A stretch of 5,732 nt of DNA from NCBI GenBank assembly GCA_031290075.1, contig JAITOG010000054.1:1-5732 (forward strand), read 5' to 3'. The translations under genes and the position numbers were made by a program. Shown here piece by piece: positions 1 to 5,535 of the stretch (the first letter of the stretch is position 1; each line of letters starts with the position of its first letter). The notes beneath the pieces were generated by a model. That model was not told the DNA's origin. It saw only the letters and a list, made by a program, of their open reading frames with translations, and did no database searches. The stretch comes from Holosporales bacterium (GTDB taxonomy: Bacteria > Pseudomonadota > Alphaproteobacteria > BNTO01).

Positions 1-744
1 GAATCCTTAGCAGGGACAGACGAAGAACACGATCAACTCCCTGGAATCTCTGCCGCTAAACAAGAACAACTCCTTGAATTATTAGGAGGGACAGAGGCAG
101 TACAAGCACAACTCCCTGAATTATTAGGAGGGACAGAGGCAGTACAAGTACAACGCCTTGGATTAGGAGAAGGGGCAGCACAAGCACAACTCCCTGAATT
201 AGAAGAAAGGACAGAGGCAGCACAAGCACAACGCCTTGGATTAGAAGAAAGGGCAGAAGCAGTAAAAGCGCAACTCCCTGGATTATTAGGAGGGACAGGG
301 GCAGTAAAAGCGCAACTCCTTGGATTAGGAGGCAGTACACAAGCACAATTCCCTGAATTATTAGGAAGAAAGGTAGCACAAAGGGAAATGCTTCCTGGGT
401 CAAAACAAGGCTACGGAGAATACTGCCCCCCTTCTACTGTGGTACTACCTACAAGCAAAGAAACCTCCCAAATTTTGATAGAAGAAGATGGTAAGTTGGT
501 CCCTTTTAAACCAGAGCAACCTTTTCATTCCTTTAATACTAATACAAGGAGGTTAGGAGGAGGTACTAATGCATTTTTAGGATTGGGTTTTAATTTTGCG
601 AATGGTTTGGCGGATAGTACTACAAGAAGTTTGGCGAATGGTTTGGCGGAGAGTGCTGCAAGAAATTTGGCGAATAGTGTTACAAGAAGTTTGACGCGTG
701 GTTTAGTAGCTCCTAATTTGGCTGGTTATTTTCCCCGTAAATAA
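1..744 (+). CDS. Tandem-repeat protein, 5'-truncated by the window edge
   Basis: Frame 1 is open from base 1 to the TAA at 742-744, giving 247 visible residues. The first ATG is at 388 (residue 130), but the repeats lie before it in the same frame, so the real start is outside the window. Residues 23-129 hold about eight units of a 14-residue repeat, e.g. QLPELLGGTEAVQA, with shorter 12- and 11-residue versions. All length changes are multiples of three bases, which supports coding on this strand. Residues 130-195 are unique sequence. Residues 199-230 hold a second repeat of 12 residues (FANGLADSTTRS, LANGLAESAARN, then a shortened LANSVTRS), before a GYFPRK end. The visible part has no membrane segment or recognised domain. 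The Gln/Leu/Glu-rich units look helical. I do not recognise the family. A secreted or host-contact protein is possible from its repeat nature and its neighbour, but this is inference. Confidence 0.75.
   Translation, partial: ESLAGTDEEHDQLPGISAAKQEQLLELLGGTEAVQAQLPELLGGTEAVQVQRLGLGEGAAQAQLPELEERTEAAQAQRLGLEERAEAVKAQLPGLLGGTGAVKAQLLGLGGSTQAQFPELLGRKVAQREMLPGSKQGYGEYCPPSTVVLPTSKETSQILIEEDGKLVPFKPEQPFHSFNTNTRRLGGGTNAFLGLGFNFANGLADSTTRSLANGLAESAARNLANSVTRSLTRGLVAPNLAGYFPRK
67..387 (+). repeat. Tandem array of ~42-bp coding repeats
   Basis: Units begin at 67, 109, 151 (36 bp), 187, 229, 271, 313 (33 bp) and 346 (degenerate). Each encodes Q-x-x-x-L followed by an acidic or Gly-rich stretch and A-V/A-Q/K-A. 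Units 1 and 2 are nearly identical, while later ones diverge (P-E to L-G, L-G-G to E-E-R), so the array mixes younger and older copies. A looser unit (QLPGISAAKQE) precedes it at 34-66. Confidence 0.85.
595..690 (+). repeat. Second in-frame repeat, 36-bp units
   Basis: Two 36-bp units (595-630, 631-666) and one 24-bp partial unit (667-690) encode FANGLADSTTRS, LANGLAESAARN and LANSVTRS. They lie near the C-terminus of the first gene and are unrelated in sequence to its upstream 42-bp repeats. Confidence 0.75.
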
Positions 745-790
745 GTTCATATCATAAAACAAAAAAAGGAACGGAGAGTCTAGCTATTAA

Positions 791-829
791 AAGGGGGAGA
801 AGCTGTTTTCTTTAACAACTCTCCCTCTT
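791..829 (+). terminator. Strong imperfect hairpin after the first repeat gene
   Basis: The hairpin starts 46 bases after the stop codon. By hand folding, 791-799 pairs with 821-829 (one G-T wobble), then A800 bulges, 801-802 pairs with 819-820, 803/818 mismatch, and 804-807 pairs with 814-817 around a six-base loop TTCTTT. The 3' flank (CTCCCTTTCTGC) is pyrimidine-rich but has no clear U tract. It could be a terminator or a transcript-stabilising 3' structure. Confidence 0.4.
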
Positions 830-880
830 CTCCCTTTCTGCAAACACTTAAAATCTATCTTTATGGATAATTTTAACTGA

Positions 881-973
881 TACCCAAACCTCAAAAAATT
901 GCGGATTCAAACTTATTGGGTTTCAAGGATTGGCAGCAATTAAAATTCGCATTCTTTGGGGGCCCAGTATATA
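881..973 (+). repeat. Dispersed palindromic repeat, copy A
   Basis: This is a 93-bp sequence that recurs as a 95-bp copy at 2581-2675 in the same orientation. By hand alignment there are six mismatches and two single-base indels. The core (921-945) is identical in both. The outer parts form an imperfect inverted repeat, clearer in copy B. It sits in the gap between the two convergent repeat-protein genes. It may be a MITE- or REP-like element, functionally comparable to Rickettsia palindromic elements, but no family is recognised. Confidence 0.8.
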
Positions 974-1056
974 TCTAATACACTCTGGTTTTCTGCGCTT
1001 CGTATACTCCTTCAACTTTGCCTATAAGAAATTGGTTTCGAAAGAAATTCAATAAA

Positions 1057-1093
1057 AAAATGTACCCAAAATCATAAATTTTGAGTACATTTT
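1057..1093 (-). terminator. Intrinsic terminator of the leftward repeat gene
   Basis: There is a 15-bp stem with one mismatch. 1057-1065 pairs with 1085-1093 (AAAATGTAC / GTACATTTT), 1066/1084 mismatch, and 1067-1072 pairs with 1078-1083 around a five-base loop. On the minus strand it runs into a T tract (complement of the A run at 1054-1060), about 50 bases beyond the stop codon at 1144. The plus-strand side ends with only four T, so it mainly serves the leftward transcript. Confidence 0.75.
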
Positions 1094-1143
1094 ATCAAAA
1101 AAGAAAAAGCATAAACAAATAAAGTATTTATGCATTTATCCTG

Positions 1144-1470
1144 CTAACTATTATTTCCAAAGACCATATAACCTAAAGCAAATGCTAATACAGGTACTAC
1201 TACGAAAGTATTAATTTTATTTGCAAAATCAAAAAACTTTTTCCAACCATCCTCTGGATGTGCCAAATTAGCTGCTATATCACCACGACGACCTACCAAA
1301 GCTACTAAATCACCACGACAACCCGCCAAAGCTTCTAAATCACCACGACAACCCGCCAAAGCTTCTAAATCACCACGACGACCCGCCAAAGCTTCTAAAT
1401 CACCACAACAACACGCCAAATCTAGTAACTGATCACCACGACGACCCGTCAAAGCTACTAAATCAACCAC
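1144..1470 (-). CDS. C-terminal part of frameshifted repeat protein, with membrane anchor
   Basis: This is the 3' part of the leftward repeat gene, separated from its 5' part by a one-base insertion at 1465-1466. In this frame it could start only at a GTG at 1468-1470, for which I see no ribosome-binding site, so I read it as the displaced end of one gene, not a separate gene. Residues 4-63 continue the 10-residue repeat (GDLEALAGRR, GDLEALAGCR, GDLVALVGRR), with one variant 11-residue unit (GDQLLDLACCC). Residues 64-87 are a non-repeat linker with a W-K-K-F-F-D-F stretch. Residues 88-105 are a hydrophobic segment (TFVVVPVLAFALGYMVFG), probably a C-terminal membrane anchor, before N-N-S and a TAG stop. 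It is expressed only if the frame is restored or if translation restarts. The function is unknown. Confidence 0.65.
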   Translation of the reverse strand: MVDLVALTGRRGDQLLDLACCCGDLEALAGRRGDLEALAGCRGDLEALAGCRGDLVALVGRRGDIAANLAHPEDGWKKFFDFANKINTFVVVPVLAFALGYMVFGNNS

Positions 1471-1590
1471 GACGACCCGCCAAAGCTTCTAAAACACCAC
1501 GACGACCCGCCAAAGCTTCTAACTGATCACGACCATGCGCCAAAGCTTCTAACTGATCACGACCACGCGCCAAAGCTTCTAACTGATACA
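1287..1590 (-). repeat. Ten-unit tandem array of 30-bp coding repeats
   Basis: Units start at 1287, 1317, 1347, 1377, 1407, 1440, 1471, 1501, 1531 and 1561 on the plus-strand coordinate. Eight are 30 bp, the one at 1407 is 33 bp (in frame), and the one at 1440 is 31 bp (out of frame). Most contain an AAGCTT. The units at 1317-1346 and 1347-1376 are identical and the next differs by one base, indicating recent duplication. On the minus strand they encode the x-D/Q-L-E-A-L-A-G-R-R decapeptide. Degenerate units extend the pattern to 1257-1286 and beyond 1591. Confidence 0.9.
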
Positions 1591-2308
1591 CAATATCAGT
1601 TATAGCAGTTATATTATAACTATCATTCGCCAAAGCTGCGAACTGATCTCTATAACCCAGCAAACCTGATAACCAAGTACAACGAGCCGCCAAATATACT
1701 AAATCATCAGCTAGTAACTGATCACTACTACCCGCCAATTCTACTAACTCACCAGAAGCATTAACCACACCAGATATGTCTCTCTCATTTTCTTTATTCC
1801 CATCTTTAATTATAAATTTCGGCATGACCTCCGGCATTACACTATCCAACACTACACCCTCTTCACCTGAACTTTTGGCTGAATGGACTGAAACTTGGCC
1901 TGAAACTTGTTCTTGACCTTTCTCTGAAACTTCGGCTGGAACTTCATCTGAACTTGGGGCTGAACTGACGACTTGGGCTAAAGCTTGGCCTGAAAGATCT
2001 AAATTGGCATCATTCTTATCTTTATCGACCCCTTCCAACACTGCGACCTCATCATCATGCCCCCCAATATTTTCAACCACGGACTCTTCCGGCTTTATGC
2101 CATCCTCCACTTCCTCCTTATGCTCGTCGTTTGAACTTTTGGCTGAACTTGGGGGTAAAGCTTGAGTTGGCGAACTTAAATCAGAGCCAAAATTGATATC
2201 TAATTTGCCTGAATGTAGGCTGACTAAACCTTCCTCTCCACTGAAGACTCCTCCAGCAAAGCAAACTCCTAACAATGCACTTCCAATTATTTTTTTAACA
2301 AAATTCAT
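1463..2308 (-). CDS. Exported acidic repeat protein, frameshifted 5' part
   Basis: The 281-residue frame starts at ATG 2306-2308, with GAGAG nine bases upstream. Residues 1-24 form a Sec-type signal peptide: K5-K6, a hydrophobic core to about 22, and likely cleavage near V-F-S-G before E25. Residues 25-195 are acidic, Ser/Glu/Val-rich and probably disordered. Residues 196-240 contain degenerate repeat-like pieces (DQLLADDL, DQFAALAND). Residues 241-281 hold the first four clear repeats (YQLEALARGR, DQLEALAHGR, DQLEALAGRR, GVLEALAGRR). The frame ends abruptly within the repeat array: an extra base turns the usual GGT-GAT (Gly-Asp) into GGT-TGA, and the repeats continue in the next frame to 1144. 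The undamaged protein would be about 390 residues, with a signal peptide and a C-terminal membrane segment. I recognise no family. A surface or host-contact role is inference. Confidence 0.8.
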   Translation of the reverse strand: MNFVKKIIGSALLGVCFAGGVFSGEEGLVSLHSGKLDINFGSDLSSPTQALPPSSAKSSNDEHKEEVEDGIKPEESVVENIGGHDDEVAVLEGVDKDKNDANLDLSGQALAQVVSSAPSSDEVPAEVSEKGQEQVSGQVSVHSAKSSGEEGVVLDSVMPEVMPKFIIKDGNKENERDISGVVNASGELVELAGSSDQLLADDLVYLAARCTWLSGLLGYRDQFAALANDSYNITAITDIVYQLEALARGRDQLEALAHGRDQLEALAGRRGVLEALAGRRG

Positions 2309-2317
2309 AATAAAAAA

Positions 2318-2322
2318 CTCTC
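2318..2322 (-). promoter_or_regulatory. Ribosome-binding site of the leftward repeat gene
   Basis: GAGAG on the minus strand lies nine bases before the ATG at 2308 and supports this start. Confidence 0.5.
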
Positions 2323-2340
2323 AAAACAAAAACATAAATC

Positions 2341-2375
2341 ACTATATATATATATATATATATGCAAAATGTCAA
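2341..2375 (-). promoter_or_regulatory. Putative phase-variable sigma70-type promoter with TA tract
   Basis: On the minus strand a perfect -35 box TTGACA (2370-2375) is preceded by an A9 run (2376-2384), like an UP element. It is followed by TTTTGC and then an alternating AT tract. A TATATA lies at exactly 17-bp spacing (2347-2352), and a TATAGT at the tract end (2341-2346) lies at 23-bp spacing. The start codon is 33 bases below the tract end. Changes in TA number would move the TATAGT hexamer and the start region relative to the -35 box. Confidence 0.6.
2343..2363. repeat. (TA)10 dinucleotide microsatellite
   Basis: There are 21 bases of uninterrupted alternating T and A, between a perfect -35 box and the start of the exported repeat gene. 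Pure dinucleotide runs of this length are prone to slipped-strand changes. Confidence 0.95.
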
Positions 2376-2405
2376 TTTTTTTTTGTGGATATTTTTTATC
2401 TATAC

Positions 2406-2427
2406 TTTAGTGAAAATTTAGTGAAAA
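2406..2427. repeat. Perfect 11-bp tandem duplication, possible operator
   Basis: TTTAGTGAAAA occurs twice head to tail (2406-2416, 2417-2427). It lies about 30-50 bp upstream of the -35 box of the leftward promoter. The one-helical-turn spacing is like that of OmpR/PhoB-family binding sites, but no specific regulator is recognised. Confidence 0.45.
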
Positions 2428-2478
2428 CTCTCTATCTTTATTCCCCAGATTTTTCTATAATTCCCAAGATTTTTTTCC

Positions 2479-2493
2479 ATGATCTAGGATCAT
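2479..2493. other. Perfect 6+3+6 palindrome, operator-like
   Basis: ATGATC-TAG-GATCAT has perfect dyad symmetry. It lies in the divergent intergenic region, about 104 bp beyond the leftward -35 box and well upstream of fabZ. It is the size and shape of a dimeric repressor site, but could be chance in AT-rich DNA. Confidence 0.35.
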
Positions 2494-2580
2494 CCATTTT
2501 TGAAAAAAAATCGAAAAAGTACATTCTAAAACTTTCATATGACTTTCATTTTAAAAAAAATTGCAAACTTGCAGAATCTA

Positions 2581-2675
2581 TACTCAAACCCCAAAAAATT
2601 ACGGATTCAAATTTCTTGGGTTTCAAGGATTGGCAGCAATTAAAATCCGCATTCTTTTGGGGGCCCCAGTATATA
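2581..2675 (+). repeat. Dispersed palindromic repeat, copy B
   Basis: This is the 95-bp partner of the copy at 881-973, in the same orientation. 2589-2613 is complementary to 2638-2662 at 20 of 25 positions by hand count. The loop holds an inner CTTG/CAAG hairpin (2615-2618 with 2624-2627). The right end is GGGGGCCCCAGTATATA. It sits upstream of the fabZ promoter region. Most A/B differences would change the amino acid in the one frame open through copy B, so there is no sign of coding constraint. Confidence 0.8.
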
Positions 2676-2686
2676 GTTTTTGTAAG

Positions 2687-2711
2687 GAGATTTTGTCTAT
2701 AAAAAAATCTC
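2687..2711. other. Short perfect hairpin between copy B and fabZ
   Basis: GAGATTTT (2687-2694) pairs perfectly with AAAATCTC (2704-2711) around a nine-base loop. No T run follows directly on the plus strand. The role is unknown. It lies just upstream of the fabZ -10-like box. Confidence 0.35.
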
Positions 2712-2737
2712 ATGCGTAGGTCCTGGGATAATTATAC

Positions 2738-2743
2738 TATAAT
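2738..2743 (+). promoter_or_regulatory. Candidate -10 box of the fabZ-ftsK promoter
   Basis: A perfect TATAAT lies 61 bases before the fabZ ATG. The region 16-18 bp upstream (about 2714-2721) has no good -35 match and there is no extended TG motif. It may need an activator, or be a chance match in AT-rich DNA. Confidence 0.35.
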
Positions 2744-2804
2744 CTAGCTTTTTTTTTGCTAAAATAAGTTAGAATCAGACGTAATTTACTAGAAGCTTTT
2801 TATT

Positions 2805-3281
2805 ATGGTTATAGAAGCAAATTATTTAAAAATTAAAGAATTACTGCCTCACAGGTATCCTTTTCTATTTATAGATAAAGTTGAAAATATAGTTTTAGGA
2901 GAGAGCGCAAAAGGTATAAAAAACGTAACAATAAATGAACAGATTTTTCAAGGACATTTCCCTGATGATCCTATTTTCCCAGGGGTTTTAATTGTTGAAG
3001 CGATGGCTCAAACTGCGGCGGTTCTTGCTTTACTTTCTACAAAAGATGCAGAACCTGAAAAGCAAGAATCAAAAGACTCCCCTCAAAAACAGAAAAGTAT
3101 ATACTTTATGACTATTGATAGCGTTAAATTTAGAAAACCTGTAAGGCCTGGAGATTCCTTAGAATTAAATATTGTAAAAGAGCAAATGCGAGGAAATATC
3201 TGGCGTTTTAAGGGAGAAGCTTTTGTGCGCAGCGAATTGGTATCAGAAGCGAGCTTTATGGCTATGCTAAATAATGGTTAA
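2805..3281 (+). CDS. fabZ: (3R)-hydroxyacyl-[acyl-carrier-protein] dehydratase FabZ
   Basis: FabZ dehydrates (3R)-3-hydroxyacyl-ACP to trans-2-enoyl-ACP in the elongation cycle of type II fatty-acid synthesis in the cytoplasm. The 158 residues form one hot-dog fold. L-L-P-H-R-Y-P-F-L-F-I-D-K-V is at 13-26, the catalytic loop G50-H51-F52-P53 carries the active-site His, and F-P-G-V-L-I-V-E-A-M-A-Q at 58-69 carries the catalytic Glu65. The conserved F-R-K-P-V-R-P-G-D strand is at 109-117. The ATG at 2805 has AGAAG nine bases upstream and gives the family's normal N-terminus. One oddity is a hydrophilic Lys/Glu/Gln-rich stretch at about 79-97, roughly 11 residues longer than the same loop in E. 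coli FabZ. The protein is otherwise complete. The gene overlaps ftsK by 8 bp. The lpxD and lpxA genes, frequent partners of fabZ in Proteobacteria, are not adjacent here. Confidence 0.96.
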   Translation: MVIEANYLKIKELLPHRYPFLFIDKVENIVLGESAKGIKNVTINEQIFQGHFPDDPIFPGVLIVEAMAQTAAVLALLSTKDAEPEKQESKDSPQKQKSIYFMTIDSVKFRKPVRPGDSLELNIVKEQMRGNIWRFKGEAFVRSELVSEASFMAMLNNG

Positions 3282-5535
3282 TTTACGGATTTTATACCAA
3301 AGTTTTATCCAATGGTTTGTACCTTGGTTTAAAAGTATTTCAGGAATCGTTTTGTTGCTAATTGCAATTTTTATAGGAGGGGCCTTCCTTTCCTATTCTC
3401 CATTAGATACCTCTCTAAATACCGCCTCGGAAACTGTAACAAATTTATTTGGAACCTATGGTGCTTATTACGCAGATTTTTTCTATCAAATATTTGGTAA
3501 TATATCCTGGTTTTTTATAATTGCATTATTTGTTTTTAGTGGAAAAATAATCTTTTTAAAAGAAAATATTTTAAACATCTCATCATTTTTACTTCTTTTA
3601 CTTTCTTTGTTATTGTTTTGCGTTTCAATTCAAAGTTTTTTTGATAGCCAAGTTTCTTTAGAAAATTATAATTCAATAAAAACAAGTTGTGGCGCTATAG
3701 GGTTTGTTTTTGCTCAAAAAATCTACTCTTTAATGAAAAACAACAATTTTTTGCGATATTTTTTTCCATTAATGCTTTTAACTTTTTTTATGGCTTTTCT
3801 TTTATGGAAGCATGTAATAAAACTAACATTTAAAGGAATTTTTGGCTTTATTATAAAAGTATTTTCTGAAATTCAGAAAATCCTTAAAAAACTTAAATTA
3901 TTTAAAAACGTAAAGGTTAAACCAACATCTCAATTTCAAAGTGCAGACACATTTTTAGCAGAAAATGAGACTTCTTTAGAAGGTATTAACCCTTCAGATT
4001 TTAATATGCCAAAATCAGGAAATTTGAAAAAAAATGATTTTTTGAAGCCAAAATCTGGAATTTATAAAAAGCCATCGGTGGAACTTTTAGCTTTAGTAAA
4101 AGAAGATGTTTCTGAAGGATTAACAAAAGAAACTTTATCTGAACTTTCAAAGTCTTTATTAAATGTTCTTGCTGAATTTGGAATTAACGGAGAAATTGTT
4201 GGAATTTTGCCTGGCCCAGTTGTAACAATGTACGAATTTCGCCCAGCTCCAGGAATAAAAACTTCAAGAGTTATAAGCTTAGCAGATGATATTGCAAGGT
4301 ATATGAGTGCACTGTCGGCGCGTATTGCTACAATTCCTGGAAAAAATGCAATTGGTATAGAACTTCCCAATAATAAGCGAAATACTGTGTTTTTGCGCCC
4401 TTTACTGCAAACGTTTGCCTATACGCAAACAACAGCTAAATTGCCGCTAATTTTAGGGAAAGATATTTCCGGAAAAGTTGTTATTGTGGACCTTGTGAAA
4501 ATGCCTCATCTGCTAGTTGCAGGAACAACAGGATCAGGAAAGTCTGTTTCTATTAACACAATGATTTTATCTTTGGTGTATAAGTTTACTCCAGAGCAAT
4601 GTAGATTTATAATGATTGATCCTAAAATGCTAGAACTCTCTGTTTATGATGATATCCCTCATCTTTTAACACCAGTTGTTACAGATCCAAAAAAAGCAAT
4701 ATTTGCCTTAAAATGGGCAGTTCGAGAAATGGAAACGCGTTATAAAGCAATGTCTCGTCTTGGAGTACGTAATATTGAAAATTTTAACCAAAAGATCATA
4801 ACAGGACGGCAGAAAGGCGATGTTTTCACACGTCGTGTGCAAACTGGGTTTGATCAAGAAACAGGGAAGCCGTTATTTGAAGATCAATCTTTAGATTATC
4901 ATGAGTATCCGTATATCGTTGTGGTTCTTGATGAAATGGCAGATCTTATGTTAGTTGCTGGTAAAGAAATTGAATCTGCAGTGCAGCGTTTGGCTCAAAT
5001 GGCTAGAGCTGCTGGGATTCATCTTATCATGGCAACGCAAAGACCATCTGTAGATGTTATTACAGGAACCATAAAAGCCAATTTTCCAACACGTATTAGT
5101 TTTCAAGTGAGCTCTAAAATCGACAGTCGAACAATTCTTGGGGAACAAGGAGCAGAGCAATTATTGGGACATGGAGATATGCTTTATATGAGCGGAGGAG
5201 GACGCTTGCAGCGTGTTCATGGACCGTTTGTTTCAGATAACGAAGTTGAGATTGTTGCAAAATACCTGAAAATGCAGGGAGAACCGGATTATGTAGATGG
5301 TATTACGGATGAACAGCAAGAGGAGGAGTTCGCAGAAGAAGAGCGCAGCGGAGTAAAAGATGACTTATTCCAAGATGCTGTAGATTTTGTGCGAAGAGAA
5401 GGACGCATTTCTATCAGTTTTATACAAAGGCAATTTAGTATAGGATATAACAAAGCAGCGAAACTGGTTGAACAAATGGAAAAGCAAGGAATCGTAACCC
5501 CACCGGATAGAACGGGAAAACGGGAGTTATTATAA
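3274..5535 (+). CDS. ftsK: DNA translocase FtsK (FtsK/SpoIIIE family)
   Basis: FtsK is a septum-anchored, ATP-driven DNA pump that clears chromosome termini from the closing septum and helps XerCD resolve dimers at dif. The 753 residues follow the family order. Membrane segments lie at about 22-42, 70-90, 100-121 and 160-181, followed by a short linker (about 185-270). The alpha domain is at about 280-370 (G-P-V-V-T-M-Y-E-F-R-P-A-P-G-I-K). The beta RecA-like motor has Walker A G417-TTGSGK-S424, Walker B V-V-V-L-D553-E554, and A-T-Q-R-P-S-V-D-V-I-T-G at 587-598. The gamma winged helix at 696-753 (Q-F-S-I-G-Y-N-K-A-A-K) normally reads KOPS sequences. An in-frame TAA at 3268-3270 makes ATG 3274 the first possible ATG. 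There is no good ribosome-binding site, so translation is probably coupled to fabZ. The gene is intact, and its linker is short compared with E. coli FtsK. Confidence 0.97.
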   Translation: MVNLRILYQSFIQWFVPWFKSISGIVLLLIAIFIGGAFLSYSPLDTSLNTASETVTNLFGTYGAYYADFFYQIFGNISWFFIIALFVFSGKIIFLKENILNISSFLLLLLSLLLFCVSIQSFFDSQVSLENYNSIKTSCGAIGFVFAQKIYSLMKNNNFLRYFFPLMLLTFFMAFLLWKHVIKLTFKGIFGFIIKVFSEIQKILKKLKLFKNVKVKPTSQFQSADTFLAENETSLEGINPSDFNMPKSGNLKKNDFLKPKSGIYKKPSVELLALVKEDVSEGLTKETLSELSKSLLNVLAEFGINGEIVGILPGPVVTMYEFRPAPGIKTSRVISLADDIARYMSALSARIATIPGKNAIGIELPNNKRNTVFLRPLLQTFAYTQTTAKLPLILGKDISGKVVIVDLVKMPHLLVAGTTGSGKSVSINTMILSLVYKFTPEQCRFIMIDPKMLELSVYDDIPHLLTPVVTDPKKAIFALKWAVREMETRYKAMSRLGVRNIENFNQKIITGRQKGDVFTRRVQTGFDQETGKPLFEDQSLDYHEYPYIVVVLDEMADLMLVAGKEIESAVQRLAQMARAAGIHLIMATQRPSVDVITGTIKANFPTRISFQVSSKIDSRTILGEQGAEQLLGHGDMLYMSGGGRLQRVHGPFVSDNEVEIVAKYLKMQGEPDYVDGITDEQQEEEFAEEERSGVKDDLFQDAVDFVRREGRISISFIQRQFSIGYNKAAKLVEQMEKQGIVTPPDRTGKRELL

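Noticed and set aside
56..403. Open frame on the minus strand encoding hydrophobic repeats (L-L-I-Q-G-V-V-L-V)
   Set aside because: It is the antisense of the rightward repeat array. The plus frame continues into a non-repeat C-terminus and better fits a protein; an in-phase repeat keeps both strands open.
1463..1470. Programmed +1 frameshift like that of prfB (release factor 2)
   Set aside because: The GGT-TGA junction lacks a slippery CTT-type codon and an upstream Shine-Dalgarno-like spur at the right distance. A simple one-base insertion in a repeat explains it.
1287..1590. Regular 30-bp repeats resembling a CRISPR array
   Set aside because: The units abut with no spacers, encode a protein repeat in frame and lie within a gene that has a signal peptide.
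2246..2308. Lipoprotein signal peptide (Cys16 in L-L-G-V-C)
   Set aside because: The residue before Cys is Val, not Gly, Ala or Ser, and the hydrophobic stretch continues past Cys, so ordinary signal peptidase cleavage near residue 24 is more likely.
2583..2675. Dispersed repeat as a fragment of a transposase gene
   Set aside because: An open frame passes through copy B, but four of the six base differences from copy A change the amino acid and the two indels break the frame, so there is no sign of protein constraint.
2193..2702. Plus-strand open frame of 169 codons
   Set aside because: It runs antisense through the signal-peptide end of the leftward gene, then through the TA tract and the dispersed repeat. 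Its composition is that of translated AT-rich noncoding DNA.
4062..5160. Two minus-strand open frames inside ftsK (4062-4370, 4951-5160)
   Set aside because: Both are antisense to conserved FtsK alpha and motor domains and show no independent features.
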